Shown: positions 7,478 through 16,369 of the stretch, piece after piece | Layout: each line of letters opens with the position of its first letter | How positions within the stretch are numbered: the first letter of the stretch is position 1 | From: Aminobacterium colombiense DSM 12261 | GTDB lineage: Bacteria > Synergistota > Synergistia > Synergistales > Aminobacteriaceae | Direction of reading: 5' to 3' | DNA length: 64,000 nucleotides | Assembly: GCF_000025885.1 (NCBI RefSeq) | Contig: NC_014011.1 | Coordinates: 1,736,001 to 1,800,000 of the forward strand | Program-made: the position numbers and the translations under genes | Notes under the pieces: model-generated | Database searches by the model: none | The model's input: the letters and a program-made list of their open reading frames with translations, nothing else | Told to the model about the DNA's origin: nothing

Positions 7478-8860
7478 TTAATGGTTCATGGAGAGCACCA
7501 AGTTGACCATTTGAAGGAAATTATCATTCATCTCTTTTGTTACATCTTCTCCCTTTTTAACTTTTTCCCTCATGGTATAAATAAATTTTCTCCATTCATC
7601 ATTGACCCCGGCCTCGTAGAACTCACTATATTTAAAGCTCCCTCTCTGAGTCTCGTAAACCGTTCCATCAACAAGAGCTTTAGGTGTAGCGCTTGCCCCC
7701 ATCAGGAAAGGAATAGAATAACCATATGCTGGCAATGTTACAAAAATAGTTGTCAAAGTTTCTGGGTTTTCAGGGTCAATCAAAATTGTGGCGCTGGACT
7801 GTGCGCGGGCAAAATTCCACAAGGCAGAGTGTTTTGAAACCTTGGGAGAATTAACTAGTTCTATTGTTATCTCACCATGGTGAGATACAAGAGCATCTTC
7901 CGGAGAGCCATAATCATTTCTCCTGGAAACGGTGAAATATATACCCTCATATTCATCCCCGGCATTTAAAAGGGGCGGGTTTTCTCTTTCTTCGATAATC
8001 TTATAGCAATTATCCGCTATTTGAAGAATCTTCCCTTTTGCATCGACAAACAAATAATTTGTTCCTAACTTTCCGCTGGCAATGTATCCCTTTTCAGCAA
8101 AAGAATGGAGAACTTCTTTTGCTTCGTCGACATTTTTACAGTGTTCAGCAATATAACGGGGGACATAATGATTCATAAACCCATCATATTTAGGTGGATC
8201 AACGTAGGGCAGCTCTCCCTCGTAAGGCCCAACATAACATTCCTTATGCTGCCATTGGGCTGGAACATCTGCGCCTCCTGCGAGGCCTTTCTCGTTGACA
8301 AAAAAGGATACGCCTGTGTCTGCTGTGCCCATTTCTCCGAAAAACTTATAGGGTTTTTTATCACCCGAGGGCACCTCTGTTATCTTTTTAAGATAGGCAG
8401 ATTGAAGATCCACCGCGGTTTCCCTCGTTTTATGGAAGATGATCTGCCCATCCTTTGTTGCTGGAGGAGCAACTGCAAACGAGGTACATCCCACACCTTC
8501 GTAAAGAAGGGCTAAATCACGATATCTTCCAAAAGTGAAAGCGATGTAAAGTTCCCGGTCTATTCCAACCGTATCAGCAATAGCGTTAAGCTCGTCGATC
8601 CAATAAGAACAATTAATTTTTTTGGAAAGGTCTATTGAAAGCTTTGCGAATCTCCTTAACGCATCTTCTTTACCCTCAGCTCGTGATATAAATGTATTGT
8701 ATGCCTTTAAAATAGAATCGCGGTTGACTTCTCCCCACATTGTCCCCACTTCAACTGCTGATCCTTGCAAAAACATAACTTCTTCTGAAGGGGCTGCAGC
8801 AAAAGCAGAAGTACTTAAAAGAACCGTTATAGCCATTATTAACACTATTAAACGTTTCAT
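7478..8860 (-). CDS. Secreted C45-family Ntn-hydrolase (acyltransferase/acylase-like)
   Basis: A 460-residue protein with a Sec signal peptide (about residues 1-22, ending AFAAA). The EGVGCTSFAV motif at 121-130 places the autoprocessing nucleophile at C125, as in the C45 family of self-cleaving N-acyl hydrolases/acyltransferases (acyl-CoA:6-APA acyltransferase and acid-ceramidase-like relatives). The start is taken at 8860 because AAAGGAGGC lies at ideal spacing; a longer frame to 8917 would cross the upstream terminator. It probably cleaves an amide in the periplasm; the substrate cannot be read from sequence. Confidence 0.78.
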   Translation of the reverse strand: MKRLIVLIMAITVLLSTSAFAAAPSEEVMFLQGSAVEVGTMWGEVNRDSILKAYNTFISRAEGKEDALRRFAKLSIDLSKKINCSYWIDELNAIADTVGIDRELYIAFTFGRYRDLALLYEGVGCTSFAVAPPATKDGQIIFHKTRETAVDLQSAYLKKITEVPSGDKKPYKFFGEMGTADTGVSFFVNEKGLAGGADVPAQWQHKECYVGPYEGELPYVDPPKYDGFMNHYVPRYIAEHCKNVDEAKEVLHSFAEKGYIASGKLGTNYLFVDAKGKILQIADNCYKIIEERENPPLLNAGDEYEGIYFTVSRRNDYGSPEDALVSHHGEITIELVNSPKVSKHSALWNFARAQSSATILIDPENPETLTTIFVTLPAYGYSIPFLMGASATPKALVDGTVYETQRGSFKYSEFYEAGVNDEWRKFIYTMREKVKKGEDVTKEMNDNFLQMVNLVLSMNH

Positions 8861-8880
8861 TTTAATGCCTCCTTTTAATA

Positions 8881-8912
8881 AAAAAGAAGGAGGTGTTTCT
8901 CTCCTTCTTTTT
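8881..8912 (-). terminator. Terminator of the long catabolic operon
   Basis: An 11-bp stem (8881-8891 with 8902-8912; AAAAAGAAGGA arm) with T-rich flanks lies downstream of the lyase gene (stop 9046) and immediately upstream of the C45 hydrolase ribosome binding site, separating the two transcription units. Confidence 0.8.
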
Positions 8913-8975
8913 TTCAATCATGGAGCGACCCCACTATATTCTTATCTCAACCTATGGTATACATTTAACACAACT

Positions 8976-9040
8976 TGCACAAATTCAAGACCTGGCACCA
9001 TTTTTTATTCGCAACTTGCACAAATTCAAGACCTGGCACC
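8976..9040 (-). repeat. Tandemly duplicated REPIN arm (41-bp period)
   Basis: Two identical 24-bp arms (8976-8999 and 9017-9040) are spaced exactly 41 bp apart. The repeated unit includes the last codon and stop of the lyase gene (GAATAA), so a short tandem duplication copied the gene end together with the arm. Only the outer copy, next to 9046, is used as the stop. Confidence 0.8.
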
Positions 9041-9045
9041 ATTTT

Positions 9046-9936
9046 TTATTCGATGAATTTGGGGAGATACTGTTTTTCCAGGTCGCGGAACTGTTCGAAA
9101 CCTACAAGGTCTTTAAACTCTGAGAATGCCGCAACGAGGTCTGTTCTGCCCTCAGCGAGCTTGCCTCCCTGTATCTCATTGAGGTAATTGACCATGCCTT
9201 TCACAGCCGCAAAGAGAGGGCCAACAGGAATGCTTATTCTTCCCACGCCTAGTTCTTTAAGCTTTTCGATGGGAACGAGAGGTGTTTTCCCCCCAACAAC
9301 GGCATCCATGAGATTGATGCTCACTGGCGCTTTGATCTCTTTCACAGCCTGTTCTATCTGGTCTATTGACCGTGGAGCCTCTACGAAGATCAGGTCTGCT
9401 CCAGCCTCGGCATATGCGTTTCCTCGTTTTATAGCCTCTTCTATTCCGTGAACCGCAATGGCGTCGGTGCGGGCATTGATGACAAAATCAGGATCAATTT
9501 CATCCTTCACAGCCTTGCATGCCTTGATTTTCATGACCATTTCCTCTATAGGAATGATCTGCTTCCCCTCGAGATGGCCGCACCGTTTAGGGAACACCTG
9601 GTCTTCGATATTCATTCCAGCGGCGCCTGCCTTGATGAATTCCCTCGTGACATGCATGGCATTAATGCTATTTCCATATCCAGTATCAGCATCGGCCATG
9701 ACGGGAATTCCAACAGAGTCTATTATATTTTTTGTAAAGTGGACGACATCACTGAATCCGATGAAGGCCATATCCGGCAATCCCAAATAGGTAGCCGACA
9801 ACCCAAACCCGCTGACCTGAAGGGCTTCAAAACCCGCTCTTTCAATAAGCTTGGCAGAAATCGCATCGTGAGCTCCCGGGCACACTAGGGCCCGCCGTTC
9901 AAGGATCATATTTTTAAGCTTCGTTGTTTTTTTCAA
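9046..9936 (-). CDS. Isocitrate lyase/PEP mutase-superfamily lyase (methylisocitrate or 2,3-dimethylmalate lyase-like)
   Basis: A 296-residue TIM-barrel lyase. It has the metal-binding MADADTGYG and the catalytic-cysteine loop EDQVFPKRCGHLEGK (cysteine at about 119), which marks carbon-carbon lyases such as PrpB and dimethylmalate lyase rather than phosphonomutases. These enzymes split a 2-hydroxy di- or tricarboxylate into pyruvate plus a carboxylic acid. A TTG start at 9936 is preferred because GGAGGGG lies 6 bases upstream; an ATG at 9951 would place that site inside the gene. It overlaps the TRAP permease end and is the last gene of the operon, presumably the cleavage step. Confidence 0.8.
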   Translation of the reverse strand: MKKTTKLKNMILERRALVCPGAHDAISAKLIERAGFEALQVSGFGLSATYLGLPDMAFIGFSDVVHFTKNIIDSVGIPVMADADTGYGNSINAMHVTREFIKAGAAGMNIEDQVFPKRCGHLEGKQIIPIEEMVMKIKACKAVKDEIDPDFVINARTDAIAVHGIEEAIKRGNAYAEAGADLIFVEAPRSIDQIEQAVKEIKAPVSINLMDAVVGGKTPLVPIEKLKELGVGRISIPVGPLFAAVKGMVNYLNEIQGGKLAEGRTDLVAAFSEFKDLVGFEQFRDLEKQYLPKFIE

Positions 9937-11848
9937 CACGTACCCCTCCATTGAGACTAGAACGTTCTTGTTTTAAGATATATTTGTTCCATACAAAGGC
10001 TATAACCACGCCGACCATACCCGCAGCGGAAAGCTTAACATCAGGAAAAAGCAACAATATGCCACTCACAAAAAAGAGAACTCTGCTCAGTATAGCCATT
10101 ACACCTTTGCCGAAGCCAAAAAAACCGTACGCAATAGCAATAGCCCCGACAAAGCCTGTTAACCCATGGCTCAGAATAGCACCTGCAGAACCTCTCCCCA
10201 CCAGAGAGGGATTGAGAGCGAAGAAATAGGGCAGAATAAAGGCCACAGCCCCGAGCTTCACCGCATTCAGGCCAGTTTTAACCCAGTTCCCCTTCGAAAT
10301 GCTTGCCGCCGCCACTGCTGCCGTGCAGGTAGGAGGTGTAACCCCTCCAAGAATGGCCCAATAGATAAAGAAAAGATGGGCAGCAACCTGGTCAATTCCT
10401 ATTTTCATCAAAGGCGGCACAAGGATGGAAACAGAAAGAACGTACGTAGGGACAACAGGAAGAGAGGTTCCCAAAAGGAAGGGAACTATAGTGGCCACAA
10501 GAAGAGCGATAAAAATATTGGAACCGCCATATTTCAAGATCAGTCCGCTTATTTTAGGGGCGATCCCCGTGATCCCTATGAGGTTTACAAGCACACTCAC
10601 CGAGATAAGGATAGGGGCAATTCGCGCCACATCTGCCCCGGCTTCGCTTAAGGCGTCAAGAACCTTACGGGGAGTTTCTTTGATTTTTTTCTTCAGCAAA
10701 TCACTTAAAACCAACACGACAATGGAAGAAACACTGGCATAAAAACCCGCCTTCAGCAAAGGCTGCCCCGTTCCAATGAGATAAAGAAGAACAACAGTGG
10801 GAATAACAAGGCCCGCCATCCGTTCAAAGGTTAATATATCCTTCCATTTTGGAATTTCATCTTCTGGAACTGCAGAAAGCCCTCTTCGTTTTGTCTGAAA
10901 ATGGACGCCGCTAAACACACCTGTGTAAAACAATATACAAGGCAGCAAGGCATATCCGATGATGTTCATATAGGAAATATTTAAGAATTCCGCCATCATG
11001 AAAGCAGTGATACTCATGATGGGGGGCGTAATTCCGCCCCCGGTCGAGGCAATGGCTTCCACAGCTCCGGCAAATTCTGGTTTATACCCAAGACGTTTCA
11101 TGAGAGGTATGGTGTAGCTTCCCGTCACCATCACATTGGCTACAGAACTTCCAGAGATGCTGCCAAAAAGAGCGCTTGAAATAACAGCTGCTTTGGCAGG
11201 GCCTCCAACAAAACGGCCTGTCAGAGCCAGGGCCAGATCTATAAAGGTCTTGCCCCCGCCCGTAGCAGACAGAAGAGACCCAAATATGATGAACATGGCA
11301 ATAAAGGTTGCCGACATTCCTGTCACACTGCCAAACAATCCAAGGGGAGAATAATACACGGAATTCATAATAAAATTAAAAGATAAACCCCGAATTTTCC
11401 AGAGCCCCCCTAAATAGGGCGCCACATAGATATAGACAAAAAGCATTGCGACGAGTATGGGTATGGCCGCTCCAACGGTGCGACGAGCCGCCTCTAATAC
11501 AATGATCAGAAGAGCAGTTCCCAGAAGCAAATCCAGCGATGTGGCTCCTCCAGGCTTCATGTAAATATCAAGGGCCTTTACCACAACATTAAAACAGGCG
11601 AGAACAATGACAGCAATCAGAAAAACATCCCATATGAAAGAACGCTCATGTTCTTGACCTTCCCTTTGACGAAATGGGAAACAGAGCAAAGCTATAGATA
11701 CGCCCAGGGTCACATGAAGAGCTCGCACCTGAATGTCGAGCAAATTCTGAAAAAACATGGGTACAATCAGCTGGGTTAGAGAAAAGACGATACCGCTCCA
11801 GAATAAAAAGTGATTCATATGTTTATTTAAAAAATTTCGCACATTCAC
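9914..11848 (-). CDS. TRAP transporter fused permease (small plus large subunit)
   Basis: A 644-residue membrane protein in which the 4-helix DctQ-like part (about the first 150 residues) is fused to the 12-helix DctM-like part, as is usual for TAXI-type TRAP systems. Conserved large-subunit loops are present, such as GSISGSSVANVMVTGSYTIP and GGITPPIMSITAFMMAE. It exchanges sodium ions for an organic acid delivered by the TAXI binding protein encoded just upstream. The start is a GTG at 11848 with a GAGGGGGG sequence upstream. A stable stem-loop lies between it and the binding protein gene. Confidence 0.88.
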   Translation of the reverse strand: MNVRNFLNKHMNHFLFWSGIVFSLTQLIVPMFFQNLLDIQVRALHVTLGVSIALLCFPFRQREGQEHERSFIWDVFLIAVIVLACFNVVVKALDIYMKPGGATSLDLLLGTALLIIVLEAARRTVGAAIPILVAMLFVYIYVAPYLGGLWKIRGLSFNFIMNSVYYSPLGLFGSVTGMSATFIAMFIIFGSLLSATGGGKTFIDLALALTGRFVGGPAKAAVISSALFGSISGSSVANVMVTGSYTIPLMKRLGYKPEFAGAVEAIASTGGGITPPIMSITAFMMAEFLNISYMNIIGYALLPCILFYTGVFSGVHFQTKRRGLSAVPEDEIPKWKDILTFERMAGLVIPTVVLLYLIGTGQPLLKAGFYASVSSIVVLVLSDLLKKKIKETPRKVLDALSEAGADVARIAPILISVSVLVNLIGITGIAPKISGLILKYGGSNIFIALLVATIVPFLLGTSLPVVPTYVLSVSILVPPLMKIGIDQVAAHLFFIYWAILGGVTPPTCTAAVAAASISKGNWVKTGLNAVKLGAVAFILPYFFALNPSLVGRGSAGAILSHGLTGFVGAIAIAYGFFGFGKGVMAILSRVLFFVSGILLLFPDVKLSAAGMVGVVIAFVWNKYILKQERSSLNGGVRVEKNNEA

Positions 11849-11892
11849 CCTTTCTTCCCCCCTCTATTAACTCATGCGCTGCCGACGAGGGT

Positions 11893-11931
11893 GCGGGAAA
11901 CAGCGAGGCGTTTAAACCTTCTGTTTCCCGC
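11893..11931 (-). other. Intra-operon stem-loop between binding protein and permease
   Basis: An 11-bp perfect stem (GCGGGAAACAG, 11893-11903, with 11921-11931) and 17-base loop has no T run. Such structures after binding-protein genes often protect the upstream transcript from decay and so raise its level over the permease; that role is inferred. Confidence 0.5.
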
Positions 11932-11942
11932 TCTCATAAAGT

Positions 11943-12962
11943 CTATTTCTTGTATTCTGGTGGAAGGAAAAACTCTGGAACCTCTATGCCCTTTTCTTTG
12001 GCGTAACGAATAAGACCTGGGTGGGCAGGAACAAAGGCATCTTCTGTTGCGAATTTAAAGTAGTCTGCAACAGGATCCCATCCCTTGACGGCCCCGTAGG
12101 CCGCTGCAACTTCTTCAAACCCTTCCACATAGGCTTTAACGATGTTATAAGCCACTTCTTCTGACATTCTGGTGCTGGCTACCGCTCCAGCGATAGGGCA
12201 CTCTTCCCAAATTGGGCCCACATCTGGAAGCTGGGATATAGAGCCTTTTTGAGTTTCAAGGAAGCTCATGCTAGGTATCTTTTCCCGTATTTTCTCAATG
12301 TCATCCTTGGAATAGCCAATAACCGTAAGGGGCGTTGTAATATTCACTTCTATGAGGGACGCATCCATAGAAGTTAACCCGCTTGACTTCTGAAGACCAA
12401 CAATACGGCCTTCCTTAAGGGCATTGACGGCATCCCCATAGGCCATGGGCATAAGGTTGATATTGGCCCCTGTAATGTCGTTGTACTCCATAACGTAAGA
12501 AGCTGAAGCAGAGCCGGGAATGCCCGGGCAGAACCGTTTTCCAGCAAGATCTTTAAAGGTGGTAACTTTGGCATCTTCCCTAACATAGAGACGGTCGGCA
12601 AATACGTTTCTCAAAAATAGCCAGCGAACATCTTGGTAGGGTTTTTCCCCTTCAAAAGCCCCTGTTCCCTCATAGAGCTGAAGGGTAGACGGCAAGTCGA
12701 TGCACATAGCAAAGTCAAAAACACCATCGCGAACTTTCTTCAGGTTATCAATACCGGCTCCACTTTCAACAACAGTCACATTAAGCCCAACATTCGCTTT
12801 GTTGACCACGTTGGCGGCGGCTACGCACCATGCATAGACACCGGAAGAAGAGGACGTACTGCCCATATTCAAACTCGTTTGGCCATAGCCTGCTCCTGCA
12901 ACGACGAAAGAGAAGAGCACTAGCAGACACCCAAGAAGCAACATCTTTCTACTTTTCTGCAT
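11943..12962 (-). CDS. TAXI-family TRAP solute-binding protein
   Basis: A 339-residue periplasmic binding protein with a signal peptide (about 1-28, ending GAGYGQ). It has the TAXI-family opening NMGSTSSSSGVYAW and the KRFCPGIPGSASASYVMEY region typical of these receptors. It captures an organic acid for the fused permease downstream. The ATG at 12962 is chosen over the frame start at 13034 because AAGGGGG lies just upstream and the signal peptide then begins correctly. It stands between the aconitase-type enzyme and the permease, which ties uptake to the pathway. Confidence 0.85.
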   Translation of the reverse strand: MQKSRKMLLLGCLLVLFSFVVAGAGYGQTSLNMGSTSSSSGVYAWCVAAANVVNKANVGLNVTVVESGAGIDNLKKVRDGVFDFAMCIDLPSTLQLYEGTGAFEGEKPYQDVRWLFLRNVFADRLYVREDAKVTTFKDLAGKRFCPGIPGSASASYVMEYNDITGANINLMPMAYGDAVNALKEGRIVGLQKSSGLTSMDASLIEVNITTPLTVIGYSKDDIEKIREKIPSMSFLETQKGSISQLPDVGPIWEECPIAGAVASTRMSEEVAYNIVKAYVEGFEEVAAAYGAVKGWDPVADYFKFATEDAFVPAHPGLIRYAKEKGIEVPEFFLPPEYKK

Positions 12963-13001
12963 TGTGTTTCCCCCTTTTTTCCCTTTTAAAAAACATCTCT
13001 G

Positions 13002-13021
13002 TTCCGTGGAAAACCACGGAA
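13002..13021 (-). terminator. Hairpin between small dehydratase subunit and TAXI gene
   Basis: TTCCGTGG-AAAA-CCACGGAA is a perfect 8-bp stem. On the minus strand it is followed after 8 bases by TTTTTT, so it may be a partial terminator that lowers or separates expression of the transporter part of the operon. Confidence 0.45.
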
Positions 13022-13139
13022 AAGCCTCAAGCACCCAAGCTTTTTCAGCCTTCCTGCACTGTGCTTCGTCTTTTGCCTTCCTTATAAGCGTCCCTCCTTC
13101 TTCTTCATGGTAGCATAATCATCAATAGCGGCCGTGCCA

Positions 13140-13643
13140 TCAGCGACGGCCCGATATGTCAAAAGACTTATGCTGTTTTAAGTAAGGGGTTAACCCCCCC
13201 GCGGAAAGAATTCGGATCATTACATCAGGAAGCGGTTCCATAGGTATTATCTGGTTTGTAGTGAGATTGAAGATTCTTTGAGTAGAGAGATCAATGCGCA
13301 ATTGATCGAGGTCATGGATATCGTCGGTATTACATACTATAACAGGAACCCCAAGATTTATGGCGTTTCTAAAGAATATGCGTGCAAAGGATTTCGCTAA
13401 AACAGCCCCTACTCCGGCATATTTCAATGCTACAGGCGCCTGCTCTCTTGAGGAACCGCACCCGAAATTTCGACCGGCCACAACAAAATCCCCAGGCTGT
13501 ATCTTCTTGCTGAACCCGGGTGAAATGTCTTCGAAAAGGTGTTCCACCCAAACGGTATGATCAAGGGTTTTGGTGTATTTACCGGCGATGATGTAGTCGG
13601 TATTTATATTGTCGCCAAAGATATGGGCCCGTCCCTGAATCAT
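13140..13643 (-). CDS. Aconitase-type hydro-lyase, small (swivel) subunit
   Basis: A 167-residue swivelling-domain protein with the signature GRNFGCGSSREQAP and AKSFARIFFRNAINLGVPV, as in LeuD, homoaconitase small subunits and dimethylmaleate hydratase small subunits. It completes the active site of the iron-sulfur large subunit encoded immediately upstream, with which it overlaps by 4 bp. No leucine-pathway genes are adjacent, so a catabolic hydration or isomerisation is more likely than leucine synthesis. The substrate is not determinable from sequence. Confidence 0.82.
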   Translation of the reverse strand: MIQGRAHIFGDNINTDYIIAGKYTKTLDHTVWVEHLFEDISPGFSKKIQPGDFVVAGRNFGCGSSREQAPVALKYAGVGAVLAKSFARIFFRNAINLGVPVIVCNTDDIHDLDQLRIDLSTQRIFNLTTNQIIPMEPLPDVMIRILSAGGLTPYLKQHKSFDISGRR

Positions 13644-14917
13644 CGTACATCCCCCATTTCAAGAAACTCTCGGGGATCAGTAATGCATCCCTTTAAGGCC
13701 GAAGCAGCACAGGTTACAGGTGAAGCCAGATAGACAGAGGCTTTATTGTTCCCCATCCGCCCCTTGAAGTTCCTATTGGCCGTAGAAAGCACCGTTTCGC
13801 CATCTCCAGGCACTCCTAAATGGGTTCCGGGACAGGGACCGCAGCCTGGAGGGATAAGAGTAGCTCCCGATTTAAGGAATGTTTCCACAAGACCTTCTTT
13901 AACCGCCTCGAGAAAGATTTGCCGCGATGCCGGCCCTATGATCAGGCGACAGTTGGGGTTCACCCTTCCCTTTCGCAAAATAGCCGCAGCTGCCCGTAAA
14001 TCTTCAAGTCTTCCATTGGTGCATGTTCCGATAAATACCTGCTGAACCGCTCTCCCCGCCACATCCTCCACTGGATGAACGTTGTCAACGGCGTGGGGAC
14101 AGGCGACTTGCGGCCCAATGGCATTAACGTCTATTTCCATCACATTGTGGTAAACAGCGTCTGCATCGTCAAAAACAGGGGTGTAGCTTTTATGGGTTCT
14201 GCCAGTCAGATAGGCGGACGTTTTTTCGTCACACTCCATAATTCCGGCTTTCGCCCCGCACTCAATGGCCATATTGCACATGGTCATACGATCACAGATC
14301 TCCATATCGGCAATAGTTTTTCCTGTAAAGCTGATGGCCAGGTAATCGGCCCCATCAAATCCCAGTCTGCCAATGGTGTAGAGCATTACGTCTTTCGCGG
14401 TCACTCCTTTGCCCATGGCTCCACTGTAAACTATCTTCAGCGTCTCCGGCACCTTCAGCCAAAGCTGTCCTGTGAGCATCACTCCGCTCATGTCAGTGGA
14501 ACCAATTCCGAAAGAGAGAGCGTTCATGGCTCCATAGGTACAGGTGTGTGAATCGCATCCCAGCACGATCTCTGAGGGAACCACGAGTCCCTTTTCCACA
14601 AGAAGCTGGTGGCAAACCCCTTCCCCAACCTCGAAAAGACGCACATTCTGTTCCTTGGCGAAGTCCCGCATGAGGGAGTGAAGGCGGCTCGCCTGCTCAT
14701 TAGGGCAGGGAACGGCGTGATCAAGCACAAACACCAGACGGGAAGCATCCCAAATGTGAGGTTCCCCATATTCGCGGAAAGCCTGAATCGCCAGGGAAGC
14801 CGTGCTGTCGTGGGCCATGGCAAGATCTACATTGACCACAGCAATATCTCCGGCCCGCACATCCTGACCACAGTGAGATGATATTATTTTTTCAACAATG
14901 GTCTTCCCCCGCCCCAT
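13640..14917 (-). CDS. Aconitase-type hydro-lyase, large (4Fe-4S) subunit
   Basis: A 425-residue LeuC/homoaconitase/dimethylmaleate-hydratase family protein. The three cluster cysteines are visible at C299 (IGTCTNGR), C359 and C362 (CGPCPG), and the DSHTCTYGA motif is at about 122-130. The enzyme would hydrate or isomerise an unsaturated or 2-/3-hydroxy acid. Placement in an operon with a PrpB/dimethylmalate-lyase-like enzyme, PrpD-like proteins and a TRAP importer suggests it prepares the 2-hydroxy acid that the lyase cleaves. It follows the third PrpD paralogue by 2 bases. Confidence 0.85.
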   Translation of the reverse strand: MGRGKTIVEKIISSHCGQDVRAGDIAVVNVDLAMAHDSTASLAIQAFREYGEPHIWDASRLVFVLDHAVPCPNEQASRLHSLMRDFAKEQNVRLFEVGEGVCHQLLVEKGLVVPSEIVLGCDSHTCTYGAMNALSFGIGSTDMSGVMLTGQLWLKVPETLKIVYSGAMGKGVTAKDVMLYTIGRLGFDGADYLAISFTGKTIADMEICDRMTMCNMAIECGAKAGIMECDEKTSAYLTGRTHKSYTPVFDDADAVYHNVMEIDVNAIGPQVACPHAVDNVHPVEDVAGRAVQQVFIGTCTNGRLEDLRAAAAILRKGRVNPNCRLIIGPASRQIFLEAVKEGLVETFLKSGATLIPPGCGPCPGTHLGVPGDGETVLSTANRNFKGRMGNNKASVYLASPVTCAASALKGCITDPREFLEMGDVR

Positions 14918-14919
14918 AC

Positions 14920-16305
14920 TTACGCCTCTTTTCTAAGAAGATTTGTCAGAACTTTCACGTTATCAAGATCTTCAAGATGCATCACAGCGTCAACAATCTT
15001 CTTCCGCCGGTCTGCGCAATCAAAGACCTTCCCCGCCAGAGAATCGAATTTCCAAAGAAGCTCTTCTTCTGTAAAGGGATTCAGCGGGTGTCCCTTGGGA
15101 TATTCTGTTCTCAGATTGAAGACACGGCCGTCGTTGAGTTCGATCTGGACCTTCACTGTATAACGAAGGTTTCTTGGCAGATTCTCAATTTCTTCGTCGG
15201 GATATACCTCGACTTTTTTGGCGTACTCGAGAATCCTCTGATCGCGGATCTTTTCTTCGTTAAACTGATCCACAAAGGCGTTTCCTTCAAGCATGGTCAC
15301 GGCGCATACGTAGGGGTGGCTCAGCTGGGCCGCTACAACACTGGTAATGGCGTCAGCGTTCACCGAATATTTATGTGTAATGGAAGTGGTTCCAACCCTG
15401 ATCTTTTTCACGTCGTCGGGATTGATCTCAGGGTGCTCCTGTTTGAATCTCCGCAGCGTATCGATGGTGGAATGTTTGCTTCGGCAAGTGGAGTAGAACT
15501 TCAAGCCTATGCCAAGGAGTTCCCACCGTTCTCCCAGTTCTCCAGCTGTGCGCTCTACGTTATAGATATCGTCTGTAAAGCAGTTGTAGAACCCGCCGAA
15601 TTTATTCTCAAAAACATCCTCGATGCCGGTAAAGCCTTCTTTAGCCAGCAGACATCCAATAATGGCCCCTTCAGAAGACTTGGAGGGAACTATTCGCTTG
15701 GCCATGGAAGCGAACTGTACAGCCTGCAATCCGCTCGACCAGTTTCCGGTAATGCCCATGGCGTGGATCATCTGATCTTTGCTCAGCCCCAGCATCTTCC
15801 CCACCCCTGCGGCAGAACCGAAGGGGCAGCACGTACCCGTATTGTTAAAACCCTGATGGGCCAGCTCCATACCGATGGGAGCCGCTACCCGGCAGGCCAC
15901 TTCAAAGGCCAGAACCGCGGCGGTGAGAAAATCTTTTCCCGAAACAGTGCCAAGGGTTTCGGCAAAGGCTGTAATGCAGCCAAGAACACCTGTGGAGACG
16001 TGGATGATACCGTCGGTGTGGGTATCGTCAAGCTCAAAGGAATTGATGGCAGAACCGTTGAGCATCATGGCCGATGTAACCGATGTCTTAACATTCGTAC
16101 CCCAAACAGAGGCTTCCTGCCTGTCAGACATTTTCAAAAGTACGTCTTTATAGATCTTCATCCATGGAGTGGTGGAACCAAAGAGACCGCATCCATAGGA
16201 ATCCAGCAGAATGTTCTTCAAATGGGTTGTGACCTCAACGGGGATATCTTCATATTTGAGCTGTGCGATAAATCGAGAAAGACCTTCATTAATTCTGTCT
16301 GCCAT
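14920..16305 (-). CDS. MmgE/PrpD family protein, paralogue 3
   Basis: A 461-residue member of the MmgE/PrpD family, which includes 2-methylcitrate dehydratase, cis-aconitate decarboxylase and iminodisuccinate epimerase. It has the SFELDDTHTDGIIHV active-site region, but the HP motif that follows ELDD in the other two paralogues of this operon (residues TYHPGA and TCHPAV) is replaced by IHVSTG, so its chemistry may differ. The start is supported by AAGGAGGAG 7 bases upstream. It sits between paralogue 2 and the aconitase-type pair. Confidence 0.82.
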   Translation of the reverse strand: MADRINEGLSRFIAQLKYEDIPVEVTTHLKNILLDSYGCGLFGSTTPWMKIYKDVLLKMSDRQEASVWGTNVKTSVTSAMMLNGSAINSFELDDTHTDGIIHVSTGVLGCITAFAETLGTVSGKDFLTAAVLAFEVACRVAAPIGMELAHQGFNNTGTCCPFGSAAGVGKMLGLSKDQMIHAMGITGNWSSGLQAVQFASMAKRIVPSKSSEGAIIGCLLAKEGFTGIEDVFENKFGGFYNCFTDDIYNVERTAGELGERWELLGIGLKFYSTCRSKHSTIDTLRRFKQEHPEINPDDVKKIRVGTTSITHKYSVNADAITSVVAAQLSHPYVCAVTMLEGNAFVDQFNEEKIRDQRILEYAKKVEVYPDEEIENLPRNLRYTVKVQIELNDGRVFNLRTEYPKGHPLNPFTEEELLWKFDSLAGKVFDCADRRKKIVDAVMHLEDLDNVKVLTNLLRKEA

Positions 16306-16369
16306 CTTGCTTCTCCTCCTTATAATTCACCTGATCTTATTTCAGATGCTGCACGTGATCGTACTGCCA

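Noticed and set aside
8976-9040. Two identical repeats 41 bp apart as a possible CRISPR fragment
   Set aside because: The intervening 17 bp are part of the duplicated unit, the repeat occurs singly elsewhere in both orientations, and there are no cas genes.
13002-13021. TTCC...GGAA dyad as a third NrpR operator
   Set aside because: The half-sites point outward (TTCC first, GGAA last), with an uninterrupted 8-bp stem and 4-base loop, which is a hairpin and not GGAA-N6-TTCC.
13140-14917. Assignment of the aconitase-type pair to leucine biosynthesis (LeuCD)
   Set aside because: No leuA/leuB nearby; the genes are embedded in a TRAP/PrpD/lyase operon, so a catabolic substrate is more likely.
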